From the NCBI RefSeq assembly GCF_000718325.1, contig NZ_JOFV01000009.1, positions 62,001 to 126,000 on the forward strand: DNA of 64,000 nucleotides, in the 5' to 3' direction. The position numbers and the translations under genes were made by a program. Under the pieces are notes generated by a model, which ran no database searches, was not told the DNA's origin, and worked only from the letters and a program-made list of their open reading frames with translations. This document shows, in pieces, positions 51,834 through 58,924 of the stretch (position 1 is the stretch's first letter; each line of letters opens with the position of its first letter). This DNA is from Oerskovia turbata. GTDB lineage: Bacteria > Actinomycetota > Actinomycetes > Actinomycetales > Cellulomonadaceae.

Positions 51834-52784
51834 ATGGATGCTGCGCTGGGTGATGCACTGGACGAAGAGACCCGCCGCCTGCTGCCCCTGCTGCCCGCGT
51901 TCGTCGCGGTCGCCGAGGTCGAGCAGGTCACGCTCGCTGCCGCGATGCTCCGCGCCCCGCAACCGACCGTGTCCCGGGCCGTCGCACGCGTCGGCGAGGT
52001 GCTGGGCGTGCCCGTGGTCGAACGCCACGGACGCGGCATCCGGCTCACCGACGCAGGTCGCGCCCTCCTGCCGCACGCCCGCCAGGCGCTCGCGGCCCTC
52101 GGCGCCGGCGTGGACGCGGTGCGGTCGAGGGAGGCGCTCGCGCGCGGCACGCTGTCGGTCGCGTTCCAGACCTCGCTCGGGGAGTCCGTCGTCCCGGCCC
52201 TCATCAAGGAGTTCCTCGCCGACCACCCTGCCGTCCGGTTCACCATGACGCAGGGCGCCCGCCGCTCGTGCCTCGACGCGCTCGACGCGGGCGAGGCCGA
52301 CATCGCCCTCGTGTCACGCCTGGTCCCGTCCCCGGCAGGCCGCGAGATCCTCACGCTCTTCCAGGAGCCGCTCGTCCTCATCGTCCCGGCGGGGCACGAG
52401 CTCGCGCCGCGCCCCGGCGCCACGTTGCGCGAGGCCACCCGCTCGACGTTCATCACGCTCAAGCACGGGTTCGGCCTGCGGGGGACCGTCGACGCGCTGT
52501 GCGCCGCGGCGGGCGTGCGCCCGACCATCGGGTTCGAGGGCGAGGACCTGCACACCGTGCGCGGCCTCGTCGCCGCGGGCCTGGGCGTGAGCGTCCTGCC
52601 GCCGGCCCGCCACCCCGTGCACGACGTCGTCGAGATCCGCCTCGACGAGCCCGTGCCGTCGCGCGACATCGGCGCGGCCTGGTCGCCCCACAACACCTCG
52701 CCGACGCTCGCGGCGTTCGTCGAGATGCTCCGGGCGGGGGTCGTGGACTCCAGCACGCCGGACGGCGGCGCGCCCGTCCGCTGA
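51834..52784 (+). CDS. LysR-family transcriptional regulator
   Basis: A 316-residue regulator, divergent from the MFS exporter. The helix-turn-helix is LLPLLPAFVAVAEVEQVTLA, then AMLRAPQPTVSRAVARVGEV, followed by GVPVVERHGRGIRLTDAG, the classic LysR wing. The effector-binding domain (about 100-300) has LSVAFQTSLGESVVPALIKE and LVAAGLGVSVLPPARH. The gene is leaderless with its -10 inside the operator, so it is probably autoregulated. The inducer may be the substrate exported by the MFS protein. Confidence 0.93.
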   Translation: MDAALGDALDEETRRLLPLLPAFVAVAEVEQVTLAAAMLRAPQPTVSRAVARVGEVLGVPVVERHGRGIRLTDAGRALLPHARQALAALGAGVDAVRSREALARGTLSVAFQTSLGESVVPALIKEFLADHPAVRFTMTQGARRSCLDALDAGEADIALVSRLVPSPAGREILTLFQEPLVLIVPAGHELAPRPGATLREATRSTFITLKHGFGLRGTVDALCAAAGVRPTIGFEGEDLHTVRGLVAAGLGVSVLPPARHPVHDVVEIRLDEPVPSRDIGAAWSPHNTSPTLAAFVEMLRAGVVDSSTPDGGAPVR

Positions 52785-52889
52785 CCGGCGCCGTGTCGCC
52801 ACGCAAGAACCACGGTCCCCACGACATGATGAGAGTGAGGGGTGCACGCACCGCGGCGCCCGTGCCGAAGCCCGAAGGAGACCCCGCCC

Positions 52890-53456
52890 ATGACATCCCT
52901 GCGCCGACTCGCCCCCGCCGTCTCGCTCGTCGCGCTCCTGGCGCTCACCGCGTGCGGGACGGACACCGACTCCGGCGGGAACACCTCGGACACGCCCAGC
53001 GCCGAGGAGAGCACCGCGGACGAGACCACGCCCGCCGACGAGTCGCCCGAGGCGCCGCTCGACGCGGCCGACCTGCCGATCGAGGCCGGTGCGAACGGCG
53101 TCGACCTGCCCGCGGGGATCGACGCCCCCACCGCTCTCGGCGTCCCCGGTGCGGCGTGGACCGCGCAGGACGGGTACCTGTACGTCGTGACGTTCGGGTC
53201 GAGCACGTGCCCGCACATCGCCGAGGGCGACGCGACCCTCGACGGGAGCGACGTCGTCGTGACCTTCCAGAAGGTCGACGAGACCAAGCCCTGCACCATG
53301 GACCTGCGCCCCTGGACCACGGTCGTCAAGGCCCCCGAGGGGGTCGACGAGTCGGCCGACGTGACCGTGCGCCTCGACGAGGCGGGGTCGGTCGTGCTGA
53401 CGCCGCGCGCCGCCGCCGGGCAGGTCGGCGAGGCCGCGTGGGTCGCCCAGTCCTGA
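52890..53456 (+). CDS. Secreted lipoprotein
   Basis: A 188-residue lipoprotein. MTSLRRLAPAVSLVALLALT with lipobox LTAC gives Cys22 as the lipidation site. A Thr/Ser/Glu-rich linker follows (about 25-60). The C-terminal domain (about 65-188) contains TALGVPGAAWTAQDGYLYVV and a CPHIA motif with Cys112, and a second Cys in KPCTMDLRPW, so one disulfide is likely; the pattern is beta-rich. I recognise no family. GAAGGAG lies 8 nt before ATG 52890. It ends in the 53467-53512 hairpin. It is co-directional with LysR and the S33 hydrolase but has its own signals. Confidence 0.75.
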   Translation: MTSLRRLAPAVSLVALLALTACGTDTDSGGNTSDTPSAEESTADETTPADESPEAPLDAADLPIEAGANGVDLPAGIDAPTALGVPGAAWTAQDGYLYVVTFGSSTCPHIAEGDATLDGSDVVVTFQKVDETKPCTMDLRPWTTVVKAPEGVDESADVTVRLDEAGSVVLTPRAAAGQVGEAAWVAQS

Positions 53457-53466
53457 TCTGGTGACA

Positions 53467-53512
53467 GGCCACGGCGGGCTCCGCCGGGCCCCTGTCGGGC
53501 CCCGCCGTGGCC
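53467..53512 (+). terminator. 12-bp hairpin after the lipoprotein gene
   Basis: GGCCACGGCGGG (53467-53478) pairs with CCCGCCGTGGCC (53501-53512). It lies 10 nt after the stop. The 22-nt loop has an inner GC-rich dyad. Confidence 0.65.
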
Positions 53513-53616
53513 CGGGACGGCCCGGCGGCCCGCCGCCCGTGAAGTTCGCGTGAAAGGGCAGGGCCGGGGGCGTCGTTCGAGGTCCCCGGCCCAGCCCGAC
53601 CCGTTACCGTTGCCAG

Positions 53617-55161
53617 GTGAAGACGCCCCACCGCCGCACCACAGCGCTGTCCGCCGCGACGCTCGCCGTCGCCCTGCTGCTCGGGGCGTGCGCCCCCTCG
53701 CCCAAGGTGCAGAGCCCCGCCGAGACGGGCTCGTCCTCGACGGGGTCCACGGGGACCGGCGAGGACGTGCCGGCCGAGCTCGCCGAGTTCTACGGGCAGA
53801 GCCTCGCGTGGGACGACTGCGGCGGCGGGTTCGAGTGCGCGACCGCGATCGCGCCCCTGAGCTGGGACGACCCCGCGCAGGGCATGATCGAGCTCGCGCT
53901 CAAGAGGCTGCCCGCCTCGGGCGAGAAGATCGGGTCGCTGCTGACCAACCCCGGCGGGCCGGGCGGGTCGGGCATCGAGTACGTCACGAGCGCGGCAGGC
54001 AGCATCGGCGAGCCCGTCAAGGAGGCGTACGACGTCATCGGGTTCGACCCGCGCGGCGTCGGGGCCTCGACGCCCGTCGTGTGCCTCGACGACGCCGCCA
54101 AGGACGCCTCGCTGTCCCGCGCCTACCCCGACAGCGACGAGGGCCGCGCCGAGATGGCGGCCGACCTCAAGGCCTGGGCCGACGCGTGCGCGCAGAACAC
54201 GGGCGACCTCCTCGGCAACGTCGACACCCAGAGCGCCGCGCGCGACATGGACATGCTGCGCGCAGTCCTCGGCGACTCGACGCTCAACTACCTCGGCTTC
54301 TCCTACGGGACCCAGCTCGGCGCGACGTACGCGGGGCTCTACCCGGAGAAGGTCGGGCGCATGGTCCTCGACGGCGCGATCGACACCTCGCTCACCTCCG
54401 ACGAGATCTCGGCGCAGCAGGCCGTCGGCTTCGAGAACGCGCTGCGCGCCTACGTGCAGGACTGCCAGGGCGGCAAGGGCTGCCCGCTGACCGGCTCGGT
54501 CGACGACGGCATGGCCCAGGTCAAGGCGTTCCTCGACCAGGTCGCCGAACGACCCCTGCGGACCTCGAGCGACCGCCGCCTGACCTCGACGCTCGCGTTC
54601 TACGGGATCGCGCTGCCGCTCTACAACAACGAGAGCTGGTACGCCCTGACCGCGGGCCTGGACGCCGCGCTCAACGACGGCGACGGCACCATGCTGCTCG
54701 GCTTCGCCGACCTGTACAACGGCCGCAACGCCGACGGCACGTTCAACGACAACTCGGCCGAGGCGTTCCGGGCCATCAACTGCCTCGACGCGCGCGGCAA
54801 CCCCGACCCCGAGTTCATGGCCGAGCAGGCCGCCCAGATCGAAGAGGCCGCCCCGACCATGGGCTCGTTCTTCACCTACGGCGGCCTGACGTGCGCCGAC
54901 TGGGCCTACCCCGTCGTGGACCAGGAGTTCGACCTCCACGCCCAGGGCGCCGCGCCCATCGTCGTCATCGGGACCACCAACGACCCCGCGACCCCGTACG
55001 TCTGGGCCGAGGGCCTCGCCAAGACCCTCGACTCCGCGACGCTCCTCACCTGGGAGGGCGAGGGACACACGGCCTACGGCCGGTCCAACGCGTGCGTCGC
55101 CGACGCCGTGGACGCCTACCTGGTCGACGGGAAGGTCCCGGAGGACGGGAAGGTCTGCTGA
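53617..55161 (+). CDS. S33-family lipoprotein hydrolase (tripeptidyl-aminopeptidase-like)
   Basis: A 514-residue alpha/beta-hydrolase lipoprotein. A signal peptide with lipobox LGAC gives Cys25. The oxyanion region LLTNPGGPGGSG (about 108-119), YDVIGFDPRGVGAS, nucleophile Ser229 in YLGFSYGTQLGA, acid residue in GTTNDPATPY, and base His in EGEGHTAYG are all in place. The SlpD/SlpE tripeptidyl-aminopeptidase group of actinobacteria has this layout. Several Cys pairs suggest disulfides. It is anchored on the outer membrane face and probably removes tripeptides or propeptides from secreted proteins. Leaderless: TACCGT (53605-53610), 6 nt, GTG 53617. In related genomes I recall it lying near holB and tRNA-Thr. 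Confidence 0.88.
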   Translation: MKTPHRRTTALSAATLAVALLLGACAPSPKVQSPAETGSSSTGSTGTGEDVPAELAEFYGQSLAWDDCGGGFECATAIAPLSWDDPAQGMIELALKRLPASGEKIGSLLTNPGGPGGSGIEYVTSAAGSIGEPVKEAYDVIGFDPRGVGASTPVVCLDDAAKDASLSRAYPDSDEGRAEMAADLKAWADACAQNTGDLLGNVDTQSAARDMDMLRAVLGDSTLNYLGFSYGTQLGATYAGLYPEKVGRMVLDGAIDTSLTSDEISAQQAVGFENALRAYVQDCQGGKGCPLTGSVDDGMAQVKAFLDQVAERPLRTSSDRRLTSTLAFYGIALPLYNNESWYALTAGLDAALNDGDGTMLLGFADLYNGRNADGTFNDNSAEAFRAINCLDARGNPDPEFMAEQAAQIEEAAPTMGSFFTYGGLTCADWAYPVVDQEFDLHAQGAAPIVVIGTTNDPATPYVWAEGLAKTLDSATLLTWEGEGHTAYGRSNACVADAVDAYLVDGKVPEDGKVC

Positions 55162-55320
55162 GGTCTGCTCGGAGCCGGTGCCCTGCGGGGCCCTCGTCCG
55201 GGCGGCCCAGCGGGTGGCCCGACGGCGTCGCAGGAGCCAGTTTGTCCTCACGCCCCCGCGTTGGGTACAGTTGCGACGCTTGCTGAAACGGAGCGCCGCA
55301 CGGCGTGACGTCCGGTACGC

Positions 55321-55393
55321 GCCGCCTTAGCTCAGTCGGTAGAGCGTCTCACTCGTAATGAGAAGGTCATCAGTTCGATTCTGATAGGCGGCT
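55321..55393 (+). tRNA. tRNA-Thr (anticodon CGT)
   Basis: A 73-nt cloverleaf. Acceptor stem GCCGCCT (55321-55327) with AGGCGGC (55386-55392) and discriminator T. The D-stem is GCTC/GAGC, the anticodon stem TCTCA/TGAGA with loop CTCGTAA (anticodon CGT, reads ACG), and the T-arm ATCAG TTCGATT CTGAT. No CCA is encoded. A rho-independent terminator follows 8 nt downstream. Confidence 0.96.
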
Positions 55394-55401
55394 CAGCCAC
55401 G

Positions 55402-55432
55402 AAGGCCCGGAACCACAACGGTTCCGGGCCTT
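55402..55432 (+). terminator. Rho-independent terminator of tRNA-Thr
   Basis: AAGGCCCGGAACC (55402-55414) and GGTTCCGGGCCTT (55420-55432) form a perfect 13-bp stem with a 5-nt loop ACAAC and a short T-run (TTT at 55431-55433). Confidence 0.92.
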
Positions 55433-55464
55433 TCGCGTTCCTCGGATCTGCGGGCCTGCCAGTC

Positions 55465-56190
55465 CTACAGGCAACCTCCCGCGACCCAGTCGGAGTTCGC
55501 GGTCGCGAAGTCGGGGTCGGCCGTGGGGGTCAGGACCCGCATGAGGATGACCTGCTCTGGCGTTCCGGCCGGCTGGAGACCGTCGTCGTCGCCCTGCGTC
55601 TCGAAGACGAGGTAGCCGTCGGGGGCGGAGAGCCACCAGACGTTCGACACCGGCCCAGGGGTTCCCGCGACAAGGCTCGGGTAGGTGGCCTGCAACGTCG
55701 TCAGCTCCGTGCCGATGCCGACGCCCTCTGCGGTGCGCGGGCCGGGCTTGAGGACGTCGATCCAGGAGACGCCGACGTCGTCGACCGCGAGGCTCGTCGG
55801 ATACCCGCCGTCGACCAGGGGGTACGTCGTCACCCAGCGGCCGGGGTCGTCGACCCCCATGTCCGCGCACTCGTCGGGCGACCAGCGGATCATCGCCGCC
55901 CCGGGGTTCGACTCGGGTGGGACGCCGATCGTGAGCGGCCCGAGGCCGGACGGGCTGACGACGAGGTCCTCGAAGGCCGGGGGTGCTGCCGCAGCGGCCG
56001 GCTCGGACGGTTCGGCTTGTTCCGGGGTCTGCTCGGTCGGTGAGGGGGACGCGTCGCGCGGTGTCGACGTGCTGCTCCTGGATGCGTCGCTCGGTGACGG
56101 GTCGCCCGCCGGGGCGTCTGGACCCGCGCACCCCGTGAGAAGCAGGACGGCGACCGACGTACCGACGAGGATGCAGCTACGGACGCTCAT
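55465..56190 (-). CDS. Secreted lipoprotein
   Basis: A 241-residue lipoprotein with signal peptide MSVRSCILVGTSVAVLLLTG and lipobox LTGC (Cys21). A Ser/Pro/Thr/Glu-rich linker spans about 25-70. The globular domain (about 72-241) holds VVSPSGLGPLTIGVPPESNP, which resembles repeats in some secreted actinobacterial proteins of unknown function, then VDDPGRWVTTYPLV, GVGIGTELTTLQATYP and a C-terminal WVAGGCL whose Cys may pair with Cys108. The motif G(I/V)GIGTEL..L is typical of DUF-type domains that follow a 'set at threshold' fold, but I cannot name one. GGAGGG precedes ATG 56190. Confidence 0.78.
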   Translation of the reverse strand: MSVRSCILVGTSVAVLLLTGCAGPDAPAGDPSPSDASRSSTSTPRDASPSPTEQTPEQAEPSEPAAAAAPPAFEDLVVSPSGLGPLTIGVPPESNPGAAMIRWSPDECADMGVDDPGRWVTTYPLVDGGYPTSLAVDDVGVSWIDVLKPGPRTAEGVGIGTELTTLQATYPSLVAGTPGPVSNVWWLSAPDGYLVFETQGDDDGLQPAGTPEQVILMRVLTPTADPDFATANSDWVAGGCL

Positions 56191-56408
56191 GACACGGCCC
56201 TCCAGTGCTCACCGTCCAGCGTACGCGCGGTCCGTGACGACGGACCGGACGATGCGGGATCGCAACCTGCGAGGGTGGTCCCGTCGTCGGAGGGCTGGGC
56301 GACGCAGGACGAGGCGGCTGGGCTGTGCTCACTGCACTGCCGGACCGCCTCGCGTGGACGAACCTCGCGCGGTCGGGTCGCGCGGAGCCAACCATTTACG
56401 CTTGTCCC

Positions 56409-57092
56409 ATGTTCACCTTCGGCCGTCGTCGCCCCGTCACCTACGTCCTGGGCCGGCCGGTCAAGTCCTTCCCGGAGATCGCCCCCGAGGTCGAGCGGGG
56501 CAACGTCCTGCGCATCACCGAGATCGGTGAGCCCGTCCTGCACAACCCGGCCCGCGAGGTGACCGAGTTCGGTACGTCCGAGCTCGCGCAGCTCGTCGAC
56601 GACCTGTTCACGACGATGTTCGTCGCGGAGGGTGTGGGCCTGGCGGCCCCGCAGGTCGGCGTGGACCTGCGGGTCTTCGTGTACGACGTGGAGGACGAGA
56701 ACGAGGACCGTCATGTCGGGCACGTCGTCAACCCGGTGCTCGAGGTCTTCGACGGTCCCGAGGACGAGATCGAGGAGAGCGACGAAGGCTGCCTCTCGAT
56801 CCCGGGCGCCTACTCGCCGCTCGCCCGCCCCGTGAAGGCGATCGTGCGCGGGTTCGACCAGCTCGGGAACCCGGTCGAGCTCACAGGCTCGCACTTCCTG
56901 GGCCGTGCGCTCCAGCACGAGGCGCAGCACCTTGACGGGACGCTGTACTTCGACCACCTCGCGCCGGTCGCGCAGGAGGCCGTGATCGCCGAGATGCACC
57001 AGGAGCGGCCCGGTGTCCTGGAGGAGCGGCTCGAGCTGTCCGAGGCGCTGGGCAAGGCCCCTGCCGAGTACCCGGCCGCTCCGCTGCGCTGA
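56409..57092 (+). CDS. def: Peptide deformylase
   Basis: A 227-residue enzyme that removes the formyl group from nascent proteins at the ribosome exit. The three metal/active-site motifs are GVGLAAPQV (75-83), EGCLS (126-130; Cys128 is a metal ligand) and QHEAQHLDG (169-177; His170 and His174 bind the metal, Glu171 is catalytic). The N-terminal ~35 residues (TFGRRRPVTYVLGRPVK) and the helical C-terminal tail are longer than in E. coli Def. It is leaderless: TACGCT (56397-56402), 6 nt, ATG 56409. It is terminated by the 34-bp hairpin and is convergent with the LAATG surface protein. The enzyme is probably essential. Confidence 0.95.
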   Translation: MFTFGRRRPVTYVLGRPVKSFPEIAPEVERGNVLRITEIGEPVLHNPAREVTEFGTSELAQLVDDLFTTMFVAEGVGLAAPQVGVDLRVFVYDVEDENEDRHVGHVVNPVLEVFDGPEDEIEESDEGCLSIPGAYSPLARPVKAIVRGFDQLGNPVELTGSHFLGRALQHEAQHLDGTLYFDHLAPVAQEAVIAEMHQERPGVLEERLELSEALGKAPAEYPAAPLR

Positions 57093-57114
57093 CCGTTCTC
57101 ACGAGGCCCGGGTG

Positions 57115-57189
57115 AGATGGGTGGTTCGGTCCGAGACGGGTTGCTGGGGACGCGACCCAGCAACCCGTCTCGGACCGAACCACCCATCT
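57115..57189. terminator. 34-bp perfect hairpin between def and the LAATG gene
   Basis: Bases 57115-57148 and 57156-57189 are exact reverse complements over 34 bp, with a 7-nt loop GACGCGA. The stem starts AGATGGGTGGTTCGGTCCGA. It fills most of the 112 bp between two convergent stop codons, so it can end transcripts from both sides. No T-tract is present, and the length is far beyond ordinary terminators. Confidence 0.85.
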
Positions 57190-57204
57190 GGTTCCGGGGG
57201 AGGG

Positions 57205-57987
57205 TCAGGCGCGCCGCGACCGGCGGCTCAGCAGCACCGCACCGACCCCGGCGGCCAGCAGCACGAGGGCTCCGCCCGCGACGAGCAGCGTGTTCACCCC
57301 GGTCGCCGCGAGGCCGTCGTCGTCGGCCACGGTCGCGGCGCCGGCTGCCGCATCGGGCGCCGTGTCGGGAGCCGCCGACAGGACGTCCTGCACGACCGGG
57401 GTCGCACCCGCCACGGGAACGTCCTCGGGCGCTGGACCCGTCGCGGCGAGCTCGCGCTCGGTGACCGGAGGCGCCGTCGTCGGGGCCTGCGTGACCGGAG
57501 GCGACGTGGGCTCCTGGACCGGTGCGCCGCCGTCGGGCACCTCGCTGTTCGGGGCCGGTGACGGGACGGGCCGCGTGACGGGCGGGGCCGGGCTCAGCGG
57601 CGTCGGCTCGGGCGTGCACTCGGGCGCCTGGCCGCCCTCGCCGAAGTGCTCGTCGAAGCCCTCGACCTGGACCCACGTCACGCAGAACCCGCCGGGGAAC
57701 GCGGCGACGGCGCCCGCGAAGTCGAGGAAGCCCGCGCCCACGTACGCGGCGGTCGATCGCCCGTTCGCCGTCTCGAGGTGGACGTTGAAGCTCTGCTCGC
57801 CCGTCCCGTCGAGCGCGGTCGCACGGTAGTTGACGTGCCCGTGCTCGCGGAACACCTGGCCTGCGGGCAGGCTCACGCCGCTCGCGGTCACGGTGTACGG
57901 GGTGGGGGAGTCGGACCCTGCGGACGCGATCGTGGGGGTGGCCACGAGGATCGCTGTCGTGAGGAGGGCGACGGGCGCTGCGCGCAT
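57205..57987 (-). CDS. LAATG-anchored surface protein
   Basis: A 260-residue cell-wall protein. The signal peptide MRAAPVALLTTAILVATPTI ends near ASAGS. A ~100-residue beta-rich domain follows (about 28-125; VREHGHVNYRATALDGTGEQ-like region, FCVTWVQVEGFDEHFGEGGQ), with two Cys. A Pro/Thr/Ala-rich wall-spanning stretch (about 128-225) contains ELAATGPAPED, an internal look-alike of the sorting motif. The true sorting signal is LAATG followed by a hydrophobic helix and RRSRRA. The LAxTG motif fits class E sortase. The ATG at 57987 has GAAAGG upstream. A CebR-like palindrome lies 164 bp upstream, suggesting carbohydrate-responsive control. Confidence 0.82.
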   Translation of the reverse strand: MRAAPVALLTTAILVATPTIASAGSDSPTPYTVTASGVSLPAGQVFREHGHVNYRATALDGTGEQSFNVHLETANGRSTAAYVGAGFLDFAGAVAAFPGGFCVTWVQVEGFDEHFGEGGQAPECTPEPTPLSPAPPVTRPVPSPAPNSEVPDGGAPVQEPTSPPVTQAPTTAPPVTERELAATGPAPEDVPVAGATPVVQDVLSAAPDTAPDAAAGAATVADDDGLAATGVNTLLVAGGALVLLAAGVGAVLLSRRSRRA

Positions 57988-58150
57988 CGAGGAGGACCTT
58001 TCGGGGGTGATCGGAGGGGGGACGCCCTCGGCTCTCGGGTGCGAGCGGGGCTGGTGCCGGACGGTTGCTCACCGTACTCGTCCGACATGCCCGGATCGAC
58101 GGGGCGAACGCGACATATCAGCGCCAAAGGTACTCGAGACCGGGTGATTG

Positions 58151-58164
58151 TGGAAGCGCTCCCA
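58151..58164. promoter_or_regulatory. CebR/CelR-like operator upstream of the LAATG gene
   Basis: TGGAAGCGCTCCCA matches the 14-bp TGGGAGCGCTCCCA box of actinobacterial LacI-type cellulose-utilisation repressors at 13 of 14 positions. It lies in the intergenic region 5' of the minus-strand surface-protein gene (start 57987) and 35 bp beyond the end of the upstream hydrolase gene. Confidence 0.65.
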
Positions 58165-58198
58165 GCGTGTCGCTCGCGTGTCGCGGCCCGGGGAGAGG

Positions 58199-58774
58199 TC
58201 AGAGCGTCGCGAGCCACCGCACGACGGCGTCGCTCACCGCCGCGTGGTCGTTGCGCACGTCGTGCGCGCCGGGCAGGCGCACCTGGGTGACGGGCCCGGG
58301 GATCGCGGCGACGTGCTCGTCGAACTCCTCGGGCGAGCCGAACGGATCGGTCGTCCCGGACACGAACAGCACGGGGACAGTGAGCTGCGGGAAGTGGTCG
58401 ACGCGCAGCCTGTCGGGCTTGCCGGGCGGGTGCAGGGGGTAGCTCAGCAGCACGAGCCCGGCCGCAGGCAGTCCCTCGGCCACGGCGACCGAGCACATGC
58501 GCCCGCCGTAGGACCGGCCACCCAGCACGAGCCGGTCGGGCGTGAACTCCTCCTCGGCCGCGAAGCGCGCGGCCTCCTCGACCAGGTGCGCGACCGCGAC
58601 GGGCGCACGGTCCGGCATGCGCCTGCCCGCGACCCGGTACGGGAAGTCGACCCGCCGCACGGGCAGCGGGGCCACGGCCTCCTCGACCGCGACGAGCGTC
58701 GGGTGGTCCCGACCGGCCCCGGCCCCGGGCGTGAGAAGAAGCCCGCCGACCGTTGCGCTGGATGATCGCGTCAT
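58199..58774 (-). CDS. Alpha/beta-hydrolase, KANL3/TEX30-like
   Basis: A 191-residue compact hydrolase. GGLLLTPGAGAGRDHPTLVA carries the oxyanion hole, nucleophile Ser88 lies in GGRSYGGRM, acid residue in VLFVSGTTDPFGS, and base His in LPGAHDVRN. The short, lid-less form matches the KANL3/Tex30 dienelactone-hydrolase-like family of uncharacterised bacterial proteins. The upstream region reads CAGACT 7 nt before ATG 58774, a poor match to the leaderless promoter pattern used elsewhere in the window. It lies downstream of copy 5 of the 84-bp element on the same strand as the copper operon but is separated from it by the element. Confidence 0.85.
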   Translation of the reverse strand: MTRSSSATVGGLLLTPGAGAGRDHPTLVAVEEAVAPLPVRRVDFPYRVAGRRMPDRAPVAVAHLVEEAARFAAEEEFTPDRLVLGGRSYGGRMCSVAVAEGLPAAGLVLLSYPLHPPGKPDRLRVDHFPQLTVPVLFVSGTTDPFGSPEEFDEHVAAIPGPVTQVRLPGAHDVRNDHAAVSDAVVRWLATL

Positions 58775-58816
58775 GCGTCCCAGTCTGGCAGCGCCGGAGG
58801 TCGGCCGGGCTCTCGG

Positions 58817-58900
58817 TGCCGAACATGCGGTTGTCGACCGCCGAGCATGCGGTTGGCGTCCGAGATCCGGGGAATCCGGACGCCAACCGCATGCTCGGCA
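58817..58900 (-). repeat. 84-bp three-arm repeat element, copy 5
   Basis: Reverse orientation: arms at 58817-58838 and 58839-58860 (CCGAGCATGCGGTTGGCG in the second), spacer 58861-58878, opposing arm 58879-58900 (GACGCCAACCGCATGCTCGG). It lies 24 nt after the stop of the minus-strand DUF305 gene, so relative to that gene it has the same orientation as copies 1, 2 and 4 have to theirs. Confidence 0.9.
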
Positions 58901-58924
58901 GCGAGGGGGCAGCGAGGGGGCGGG

